Assembly: GCF_014138265.1 (NCBI RefSeq)
Contig: NZ_JACGXL010000002.1
Location: 558,001-622,000 of the forward strand
Source: Dokdonella fugitiva
GTDB taxonomy: Bacteria > Pseudomonadota > Gammaproteobacteria > Xanthomonadales > Rhodanobacteraceae
Length of the DNA stretch: 64,000 nt
Reading direction: 5' to 3'
This document shows, in pieces, positions 41,874 to 48,677 of the stretch (position 1 is its first letter; each line of letters starts with the position of its first letter). The notes beneath the pieces were generated by a model. That model had not been told where the DNA came from. It saw only the letters and a program-made list of their open reading frames with translations, and did not search any database. The position numbers and the translations under genes are program-made.

Positions 41874-41916
41874 AGGCTAGCGGATGTCGCGCAGTGGCGG
41901 GTTGCGACTTTGGTCG
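41874..41916 (-). promoter_or_regulatory. Promoter and candidate CrbR site of the acyl-CoA ligase gene
   Basis: On the minus strand, CGAC-CAAA-GTCG (41905-41916, centre 41910.5) lies 31.5 bp before the first base of TAGCCT (41879 down to 41874). The predicted start is near 41867, about 20 nt upstream of the ATG, and there is no -35 match. The inverted repeat has 4-bp arms, weaker than at 28133 but with the same AC-N4-GT core and identical spacing. Confidence 0.55.
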
Positions 41917-41964
41917 AGACGCACGGGCGAGGTGATCCGCAGCGCCGGCGTCGCGGCGCGAGCC

Positions 41965-42609
41965 TCAGGCGTTCGCAGCGGGTTCGAGCGTGCGCAGCAG
42001 CACGCTCGCCTGCGTGCGGTTGCGCACGCCGAGGCGCTCGAAGATCGCGGTCAGGTGCGCCTTCACGGTGCGTTCCTGCACGTCGAGGCGATCGGCGATC
42101 TGCTTGTTGAGCAGGCCTTCGGCGACGAGGCCGAGCACGCGCATCTGCTGCGGGCTCAGCGAAGCGAGCCGCGCGGCGAGCGCGCGGTCGTCCGGACCCG
42201 GCGCGGCGGCGACGCGGTCGCGCATGTGCGGCGGCAGCCAGGTGCGGCAGTCGAGCACCGTGCGCAGCGCTTCGCCGAGCTCGTCGAGGCCGGCGCGCTT
42301 GGAGATGTAGCCGGCCGCGCCGCAGGCGAGCGCGCGCCGGATCGTCCCGGCGTCGTCCTGCGCCGAAACCATCGCGACCGCGATAGCCGGATGCTCCGCG
42401 CGCAGGCTCGCCAGGCCGATCAGCCCGTGGCTGCCGGGCATGTCGAGGTCGAGCAGGACGAGATCGGTGTCGGCGTGCGCGGCGAGGTCCGCGCGCGTCT
42501 CGTCGAACGTCGCCGCCTCGGCGAGCTGCGCCTCCGGTGCGGCCGCGCGCACCGCCTGCGCGAGCGCGAGGCGGAACAGCGGGTGGTCGTCGGCGAGCAG
42601 GATGCGCAC
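41965..42609 (-). CDS. crbR: NarL/FixJ-family response regulator, CrbR/ErdR-like
   Basis: A 214-residue regulator. The receiver domain has the acidic pair in LLADDHP, phospho-acceptor Asp54 (LVLLDLDMPG) and Lys in GYISKRAGLDE. The LuxR-type HTH near residues 145-207 reads LSPQQMRVLGLVAEGLLNKQ followed by VQERTVKAHLTAIFERLGV. GTG 42609 is preceded by TACAGT (42616-42621) and exactly 6 nt, so it is probably leaderless. The neighbouring acyl-CoA ligase gene and the CrbS-like kinase at 32144 support a CrbSR-type system. The pairing is inferred, since the genes are about 6.5 kb apart. Confidence 0.88.
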   Translation of the reverse strand: MRILLADDHPLFRLALAQAVRAAAPEAQLAEAATFDETRADLAAHADTDLVLLDLDMPGSHGLIGLASLRAEHPAIAVAMVSAQDDAGTIRRALACGAAGYISKRAGLDELGEALRTVLDCRTWLPPHMRDRVAAAPGPDDRALAARLASLSPQQMRVLGLVAEGLLNKQIADRLDVQERTVKAHLTAIFERLGVRNRTQASVLLRTLEPAANA

Positions 42610-42649
42610 GGTCGCACTGTAGCAGCGCCGCCGCTCGCCGCACCGCACT

Positions 42650-42692
42650 GGACTTTCGTACGATGACGCGCGCGTCCGCACCGCGCTAGGCT
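42650..42692 (+). promoter_or_regulatory. Promoter and candidate CrbR site of the 3HB-oligomer hydrolase gene
   Basis: GGAC-TTTC-GTAC (42650-42661, centre 42655.5) lies 31.5 bp before TAGGCT (42687-42692). Six nt later the hydrolase ATG begins, so transcription should start at the ATG. The inverted repeat is imperfect (GGAC against GTAC), but the AC-N4-GT core and spacing equal those of the two other sites. Confidence 0.55.
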
Positions 42693-42698
42693 GCGCGG

Positions 42699-44519
42699 AT
42701 GCGCCGACTCGTGTTGCCGTTCCTGTCCGTCGTGCTCGCCGCGTGCGCGACACGCCCCGTGCCGGAGGTTCCGATGACGATGAGCGAATTCGTCGGCGAG
42801 GTCCGCGAAAGCGTGCACCGCGGCCACGACGACCTGCTCAGCGCCGGGCTCGGCCTCGACGGCCTGCGCGCGAAGTCGCCCGCGTTCGCCGATGCCGCCG
42901 CGCCGACCGCGGACGAGCTGCGCCGGCGCGCGATCCACGCGAGCTGGAACGGCATCGCCGATCTCGGCCCGCTCGGCGGCTACGGTCGTGTCTACGGTGT
43001 GGTGCCGAACGTGCCCGGCCGCGAATACCAGGCGTTCGCGCGCGTGCCGGGTGCGCGATCGCCGCATCGCGTGCTGCTGCAGGCGCCCGATGCGTTCGAC
43101 GCGCGCGCACGCTGCCTCGTCGTCGCCGCGTCGTCGGGTTCGCGCGGCGTGTACGGCGCGATCGCGCTCGCCGGCGCGTGGGCGCTGCCGCGCGGCTGTG
43201 CGGTCGCCTACACCGACAAGGGCGCCGGCTCGGGCTACTTCGACCTCGACAGCGACACTGGCGTCGCGCTCGACGGCACGCGCGCCGCGCGAGGCACCGC
43301 GCCGCTCGAATTCGAGCCTGCGCGCATCGCCGCTGCGCGCGGCGTTGCGATCAAGCATGCGCACTCCGGCGACGACCCGGAGGCGGACTGGGGCCGCCAC
43401 GTGCTGCAGGCCGCGCGCTTCGGCCTCGCGATGCTCGACCGCGCCTATCCCGCGCAGGCACCGTTCACTGCGGCCGACACGCGCGTGATCGTGACCGGTG
43501 TGTCGAACGGTGCGGGCGCCGCGCTGCAGGCGGCCGGCCTCGATGCCGACGGTCTCGTCGACGGCGTCGTCGCGCTCGCGCCGAACGTGCACGTCGACGG
43601 CGGCCGGCCGCTCTACGACGTCGCGAGCGAAGCGGCGCAGCTGCTGCCGTGCGCGCTCACCGACGCGCGCTTCGACGCGACGCCGTTCGCGCGCACCGAA
43701 GGCGCGCCGCCGCCGGCGTGGCTCGCGCGTTGCGCGCACCTGCGCGAACGCGGCCTCGTCGACGGTTCCGATCGCGTCGCGCAGGCGCGCTCGGCGCTCG
43801 ACCGCCTGCGCGCGGGCGGCTGGGACGAGCGCGCGATCGAAACCGCGGCGAGTTCGACCCGCTTCGACCTCTGGCGCGCGATCGCGGCGACCTACGCCGC
43901 GTCGTACCTGCGCGCGACGCCGGCGACGATACCGTGCGGTTTCCACTACGCCACCGTCGACGCGCGCGGCGCACCGGTCGCGGCGGACGCGCCGACGCGC
44001 GCGGCGTGGTGGTCCGATGCGAGCGGCATCCCGCCCGGCGCGGGCGTGTCGCTGCTCGGCGGCGTCGACGCGTCGGCGGACCCGACCGCCCTCGGCATCG
44101 ATTGCCTGCGCGCGCTGTGGAACGGCGACGGCGCAGCCGCGCATGCGCTGCGCGCATCGGTGTCGGCGACCGCAGCGAAACTCCCGCGAGCGGACCTGCC
44201 GTTGATCGTCGTGCACGGCGAGGACGACGGCCTCCTGCCTGACGCATTCCATGCGCGCGCCTACGTCGGCGCGCTCGATGCGGCTGCGCGCCACCCAGCC
44301 TACTGGCGCGTGCCGAACGCGCAGCATTTCGACGCGTTCCTTGCGCTGCCCGGATTCGGTGATCACTACGTGCCGCTGCTGCCGTATGGCTACGCCGCGC
44401 TCGACGCGCTGTGGGCGCGACTCGTCGACGGTGCGCCACTGCCGCCGTCGCGGCGATTCGCGACGACCCCACGCGGCAGCGGCGCGCTCGAACGCGCCGC
44501 GCTCGGCCTCGAGCGCTGA
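42699..44519 (+). CDS. 3-hydroxybutyrate oligomer hydrolase family lipoprotein
   Basis: A 606-residue protein of the D-3-hydroxybutyrate oligomer hydrolase family (PhaY-like). It has a lipobox LAAC (Cys16), the nucleophile elbow TGVSNGAG (Ser269), a probable acid in VVHGEDDGLLP, and His in VPNAQHFDAF. Other family blocks are LVVAASSGSRGVYGAI and YTDKGAGSGYFDLD. It would cut PHB-derived oligomers to monomers in the periplasm or at the outer membrane. The promoter appears leaderless and carries the shared inverted-repeat site. Its stop lies 3 nt from the convergent lipoprotein gene. Confidence 0.87.
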   Translation: MRRLVLPFLSVVLAACATRPVPEVPMTMSEFVGEVRESVHRGHDDLLSAGLGLDGLRAKSPAFADAAAPTADELRRRAIHASWNGIADLGPLGGYGRVYGVVPNVPGREYQAFARVPGARSPHRVLLQAPDAFDARARCLVVAASSGSRGVYGAIALAGAWALPRGCAVAYTDKGAGSGYFDLDSDTGVALDGTRAARGTAPLEFEPARIAAARGVAIKHAHSGDDPEADWGRHVLQAARFGLAMLDRAYPAQAPFTAADTRVIVTGVSNGAGAALQAAGLDADGLVDGVVALAPNVHVDGGRPLYDVASEAAQLLPCALTDARFDATPFARTEGAPPPAWLARCAHLRERGLVDGSDRVAQARSALDRLRAGGWDERAIETAASSTRFDLWRAIAATYAASYLRATPATIPCGFHYATVDARGAPVAADAPTRAAWWSDASGIPPGAGVSLLGGVDASADPTALGIDCLRALWNGDGAAAHALRASVSATAAKLPRADLPLIVVHGEDDGLLPDAFHARAYVGALDAAARHPAYWRVPNAQHFDAFLALPGFGDHYVPLLPYGYAALDALWARLVDGAPLPPSRRFATTPRGSGALERAALGLER

Positions 44520-44522
44520 GGT

Positions 44523-45611
44523 TCAGAGCTCCGCGCGCGGCGCCGCGACCTGCAGCCGGTGCGTGTCCTCGGCGAGCAGCTCGGCTGCCGCGGCGTTGAT
44601 GCGCGCCGCGTCGATGCTCGTCCACGCACGCGTCGCGTCGCCGCCGAACAGGCGCGTGCGCAGCTCGCGCACGATGCGCGCGTTGGCGTGGCTGTGCGGC
44701 ACGCCGCGATCTTCCGAGGTGTTGCCGCCGAACGCGTCGAGCAGGTCGAGCAGGGTCGCGTGCGCGCTCGCGATCTCGACGAGCTTCGCGCGGTACTCGA
44801 GTTCGGGTTGCTCGAGCGTGGGGAAGTGCGTGTTGTCCCAGTAGTGCTCGGCTTCGTGCGCGAGGTAGCTCACGCTGAACTTCTCGCTCGCGGTGTCGTA
44901 CGCGCCGCGCACCGCGTAGAGTCCCTCGGGCTTGGTCCAGCCGCCGCTGTGCACGCGGTCGCAACTCGCGAAGCCGGCCCAGCCGAGGCTCGCGAAGTCG
45001 TCCATGAACACGACCGTCACCGGCTGCGGCCCCTGCGGCAGCGCGACGTCGTAGGGATGCCTGGTCTCGCTCGACCACAACATGAACTCGCGCAGCGGCA
45101 AGGTCTGGCCGAACAGCGCGTGGCGGCCGTGCGCCTCGATGCGCCTGTGCAGCAGCGGCTCGACGTCGCCCATCGAGGCGGCGGCGCTGCCGCCGTCGGC
45201 GACGACGAGCGCGTTCAGCGCGGCGAGCAGCTGCGCTTCGTTGTCGGCCGCGGGATGCTCGGCACGCAACGACCGCAGCCAGTATTCGCGATACGCCGCG
45301 AGCACCGAAGCCGCGAACGCGTCGTCGAGCGTGATCGCCGGCACATGGCGCGCGTCGAGGCGGTCGAGCATGCAGGCGCGCAGCGCACGCGCCGGTTCGG
45401 CGAGCGTGGCGGGATCGATCGCCTGCAGTTTCGCGACCGCGTCGCGACCGTCGCCCTGCAGCACCGCGGACATGGCCGCGCGCATCGCGTCGGTGAGGGG
45501 GGCAGGCGTCGCTTCCGACGCCGTACCCGCCGCGGGCGGTGCGGTCGACGCGCTGCAGCCTGCGAGTGCCGCCAGGGTGGCGGCCAGCACGGAACGAACG
45601 AGGGTGCGCAT
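44523..45611 (-). CDS. Lipoprotein with HExxH-type metal motif, family not recognised
   Basis: A 362-residue predicted lipoprotein (lipobox LAGC, Cys19). The N-terminal half is helical and Ala-rich. The C-terminal half contains TVVFMDDFASLGWAGFASC, SGGWTKPEGLYAV and KFSVSYLAHEAEHYWDN, with HEAEH at 252-256 fitting the zinc-metalloprotease HExxH motif. The later LVEIASAHATLLDLLDAFG segment could supply a third ligand. No named peptidase family was recognised. It could be a periplasmic or surface metallopeptidase or a metal-binding relative. It converges with the 3HB-oligomer hydrolase gene. Confidence 0.72.
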   Translation of the reverse strand: MRTLVRSVLAATLAALAGCSASTAPPAAGTASEATPAPLTDAMRAAMSAVLQGDGRDAVAKLQAIDPATLAEPARALRACMLDRLDARHVPAITLDDAFAASVLAAYREYWLRSLRAEHPAADNEAQLLAALNALVVADGGSAAASMGDVEPLLHRRIEAHGRHALFGQTLPLREFMLWSSETRHPYDVALPQGPQPVTVVFMDDFASLGWAGFASCDRVHSGGWTKPEGLYAVRGAYDTASEKFSVSYLAHEAEHYWDNTHFPTLEQPELEYRAKLVEIASAHATLLDLLDAFGGNTSEDRGVPHSHANARIVRELRTRLFGGDATRAWTSIDAARINAAAAELLAEDTHRLQVAAPRAEL

Positions 45612-45798
45612 GGTGGGTGCTCCGGGAAACCGAAACCGTGCTTCTAACAGAAACCGCGCGTGCGCGCGCGCACGCCGGCCGTACCGCGCTCGAGCCGGCA
45701 ACGCGGGCGCGGCGATCGCGCAGCGGACGCGCCGCCGAGGTCGCATGGCGGCGGCGCCCGGATTGGCGATAATCGCCGTCCTTCCACGAGGCGACCGT

Positions 45799-47397
45799 GT
45801 GACCGCGACACGCAGTGACGACGCAGCGAACCCCGACGACCGCGAGCGCGGACTGCCCGCGGCCGCGCTGCGCCTCGCGCGCGACGCGGCCGCGGCGATC
45901 GTCGCGGGTCGCGCAGCCGACGCCGATCGCCTGCTCGGCGACGCGCTGCGCCTCGCTCCCGCTCACGCCGAGCTGCAGCGCCTGCGCGGCGTCGCGCTGA
46001 ACCAGCTCGGCCGCAACGCCGACGCGGTCGCGCTGCTGCGCGGCGTGGCCGCGCAGCGGCCGCTCGACGGCCTCGTCATCGCCAACCTCGGTTCGGCGCT
46101 CGCGAAGGGGGGCGATCTCGATGCGGCGGAACAGGCGTTCCGCCGTGCGAGCGAACTCGAGCCGGGCTTGCTCGATCCTTGGCTCAACCTCGCGCGCGTA
46201 CTCATGCTGCGCGGCGACGTCGCCGCCGCCTGCGTGGCGTACGACGCCGCGGTCGAGGTCGCCCCGCATCGCACGGCGACGCGCATCCTGCGTGCGGATG
46301 CCTTGAAGACGCTCGGCCGCCTCGACGAGGCGGAGGCGGAGCTGCGCGCATTGCTCGACGACGAGACCGCGGCGCCGTCGGCGTGGATCGGCTTGTTCAA
46401 CCTCAAGGCGATCCGACCCGGTGGCAGCGACGACGCGGCGCTCGCGCGTGTCGTCGCGAGCGGCCGCGGCACGCCCGCGCAGCGCATCGCGCTCGGGTTC
46501 GCACGCGCGAACCTGCTCGAAGCGGAACAACGCCATGCCGAGGCGTTCGCCGCGTTCGCCGACGCGAACGCGGCGCGGCGCCGCGAGATCCGCTGGAGCG
46601 CATCCGCGGTGAGCGCGCTCATCGACGCGATCCTCGCCGCGTTCTCCGCGCCGCCGCCGCTGCACGACGACGACGCCGGCGGCGGCGACCTCGTCTTCCT
46701 CGTCGGCATGCCGCGTTCGGGTTCGACGCTCGTCGAGCAGATCCTCGCCGCGCACCCCGACGTCGTCGGCGGCGGCGAGACCAACCTCGTTGCGCAGGTG
46801 CTGCAGGAAGAGTCCGTGCGTCGCGGCGTGCGCTTCCCGCAGTGGGTCGGCGACGCCGATGCGCGCGAATGGCGGCGCCTCGGCGACGACTACCTCTCGC
46901 GCATCGCGCCGATGCGGCGCGCGGGCGCACTGTTCACCGACAAGACGCTGCCGAACTGGCAGGTGCTCGGCGCGATCCTGCGCATGTTCCCGGGTGCGCG
47001 CATCGTGCATTGCGTGCGCGACCCCCTCGAGACCTGCTGGAGCTGCTGGAAGCACAACTTCGGCGAGGCGCAGTTCTTCGCCTACGACTTCGCCGAACTC
47101 GCCGCGTTCCACCGTGACAGCCTGCGCGCGATGGCGCACTGGCGCACGCAGGCACCGGCGTCGATCCACGCGCTCGTCCACGAAGCGCTGCTCGACGCAC
47201 CCGAGGCGGGCGTGCGCGCGCTGCTCGCGCACTGCGGCCTCGCCTTCGACCCGGCCTGCCTGCGCTTCCATGAAGTCGAGCGCAACGTGCACACCGCGAG
47301 CGCCGCGCAGGTGCGCAGACCGTTGCGCCGCGACACCGCCGTCACGGCGGGTTACGGCGCGCTGCTCGATCCGCTGCGGTTGCTGTTGCGCGACTGA
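45799..47397 (+). CDS. TPR-sulfotransferase family protein
   Basis: A 532-residue protein. Residues 20-230 are TPR repeats (LRLAPAHAELQRLRGVALNQ, ASELEPGLLDPWLNLARVL, LGRLDEAEAELRALL). Residues 290-525 are a sulfotransferase domain with the 5' PAPS loop VGMPRSGSTLVEQIL and 3' motif ARIVHCVRDPLETCWS. GTG 45799 has GAGG 7 nt upstream, and a GATAAT box at 45768-45773 gives a short leader. Such fusions are frequent in gammaproteobacteria and may sulfate proteins or glycans. No link to the sulfotransferase at 10835 is evident. Confidence 0.87.
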   Translation: MTATRSDDAANPDDRERGLPAAALRLARDAAAAIVAGRAADADRLLGDALRLAPAHAELQRLRGVALNQLGRNADAVALLRGVAAQRPLDGLVIANLGSALAKGGDLDAAEQAFRRASELEPGLLDPWLNLARVLMLRGDVAAACVAYDAAVEVAPHRTATRILRADALKTLGRLDEAEAELRALLDDETAAPSAWIGLFNLKAIRPGGSDDAALARVVASGRGTPAQRIALGFARANLLEAEQRHAEAFAAFADANAARRREIRWSASAVSALIDAILAAFSAPPPLHDDDAGGGDLVFLVGMPRSGSTLVEQILAAHPDVVGGGETNLVAQVLQEESVRRGVRFPQWVGDADAREWRRLGDDYLSRIAPMRRAGALFTDKTLPNWQVLGAILRMFPGARIVHCVRDPLETCWSCWKHNFGEAQFFAYDFAELAAFHRDSLRAMAHWRTQAPASIHALVHEALLDAPEAGVRALLAHCGLAFDPACLRFHEVERNVHTASAAQVRRPLRRDTAVTAGYGALLDPLRLLLRD

Positions 47398-47410
47398 AGA
47401 GCGAAAGATT

Positions 47411-47497
47411 GAAACACGGAGCACACGGAGGAAGGACGCTGCACGACGTGCTTGCTCGTTGTTGCATTCTCCGTGTGCTCTGTGTGCCCCGTGTTTC
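47411..47497. repeat. Large inverted repeat of the ACACGGAG family between convergent genes
   Basis: GAAACACGG (47411-47419) pairs with CCGTGTTTC (47489-47497), and AGCACACGGAG (47420-47430) pairs with CTCCGTGTGCT (47469-47479), giving a 20-bp stem with one bulge. It lies between two stop codons and overlaps the last codon of the LuxR gene. A third, direct copy occurs at 52910. It may act as a bidirectional terminator or be a dispersed repeat. Confidence 0.7.
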
Positions 47498-48383
47498 AGG
47501 CTTTCCCGCTCTCCGCCGCTGACGATCCTGCCGCGGCGATCGTCTGCAGTCCCGCGGGGCTCCAGCGCGAGCCGGGCAGGGTCCACATCGGCGGGAGCTG
47601 GGCGAACGGCGGGCGGCGGTGCACCGCGAGCGCAGCGCCGAGGCGGTCGTCCACGCCGAGTTTCTCGAACACCTGGCGCACGTGGCTCTTGACCGTGTCG
47701 AGGCGGATGCCGAGCAGGCGTGCAATCGCTTCGTTCGATTTGCCGTCGGCGATCCAGCGCGCGACGTCGCGCTGGCGCGGCGTGAGGTCGGGGCAGAGGT
47801 GGATCAGCCGTTCCACCGGCGGCATCGCCTGCGCGGATCGCTCGAGCGCTTGGCGGTAGACGCGCGCGATGTGCGCGCGCAACGCCTGCATGCGGTCGCG
47901 CTCGGCATCGGTGAACGCGGGCGCGCCGAGCACGCGGTGCGCGGAAACCGACAGCGCATAGCCTTCGTGGACGATGACGAAGGCGATCTGCCGATGCGCG
48001 CCGCTCGGCAGGAACGCCTCCTGCGCGATCGGCAGCGCCATGAATTCCTCGTCGCTGAAGAAATCCGATTCGCGCAGCGCGCGCTCGCCGAAGAACGCCG
48101 GGTCCTTGCTCCAGAACGGATGACTGCGCGAGTGGCGAAGGTACGCCGCGGCCGAACGCGCGCGGCGTTCCGGGTCGGGGTCGATGCGCGAGAACTCGGC
48201 ACGGAACTCGCCCGTGCCGAGGTGGAATTCGGTGTACGCGACCATGTCGTTGGCGGCGGTCGCGTCGACGCAGCCGAACACCTCGCGCGGCAACCTGTGC
48301 AGGTCCGGCTCCGCGGCGTACAGCTCGACCAGCCGGCGCATGAAGCCGGTTTCCGCAACCTCGGCGTCGGCGAGCAGCGTCAT
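47496..48383 (-). CDS. LuxR-family transcriptional regulator with N-terminal sensory region
   Basis: A 295-residue protein. An N-terminal domain of about 190 residues with no recognised family (blocks EFRAEFSRIDPDPERRARSA, FVIVHEGYALSVSAHRVLG) precedes a LuxR HTH with LTPRQRDVARWIADGKSNEA and LDTVKSHVRQVFEKLGVDDR. A 35-residue Pro/Ser/Ala-rich tail follows. It lacks a receiver domain, so it is probably a ligand- or PAS/GAF-like-sensing regulator. An ATCAC-N8-GTGAT inverted repeat lies just upstream of its ATG (48387-48404) and could be an autoregulatory site. The GLUG protein gene is divergent. Confidence 0.85.
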   Translation of the reverse strand: MTLLADAEVAETGFMRRLVELYAAEPDLHRLPREVFGCVDATAANDMVAYTEFHLGTGEFRAEFSRIDPDPERRARSAAAYLRHSRSHPFWSKDPAFFGERALRESDFFSDEEFMALPIAQEAFLPSGAHRQIAFVIVHEGYALSVSAHRVLGAPAFTDAERDRMQALRAHIARVYRQALERSAQAMPPVERLIHLCPDLTPRQRDVARWIADGKSNEAIARLLGIRLDTVKSHVRQVFEKLGVDDRLGAALAVHRRPPFAQLPPMWTLPGSRWSPAGLQTIAAAGSSAAESGKA

Positions 48384-48540
48384 CGGATCACTCCAAAGTG
48401 TGATTGCGGGAATTTCGCACAGGCTTACGCTGCCGTGGTGGCGCCGCATGCGTGCTCCTTCACAGTTTCATCAGCGCTCCAGCCGAGCGGCAAGGGAGCG
48501 CGCGTGCCGGACGCGGAACCGATCGGCGTGAGGCGCCTCT

Positions 48541-48677
48541 GTCGGTGTCGACCTCGGCCTGCACGCTCGACTTCACGTTCCAGCCTCGGAACGTCCGGCG
48601 TTCGCGACGATGCGGCGATCGTGATCTTCCGCGACGGCTTGGACTGCGCCAACGAACAATCCCGGACCTCACCATGA
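48541..48677 (+). pseudogene. Remnant 3' end of a DUF11/IFRDGF surface-protein gene
   Basis: The DNA resembles the last roughly 130 bp of the following 3.7-kb gene. The stretch coding for STSACTLDFTF corresponds to SSPAGTLDFDF, and the stretch coding for AIVIFRDGLD corresponds to TIVIFRDGFD, with 22 identical nucleotides around the IVIFRDG codons. The two parts lie in different frames, so at least one indel separates them. The remnant's TGA (48675-48677) overlaps the ATG of the next gene, as the intact gene's TGA overlaps its own successor. This indicates an ancestral tandem array whose first member has been lost. Confidence 0.65.

Noticed and set aside
48387..48404. ATCAC-N8-GTGAT palindrome near the LuxR regulator start as a firm operator
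   Set aside because: Five-bp arms with an 8-nt spacer are too weak alone and there is no second copy. Mentioned only in the gene entry.
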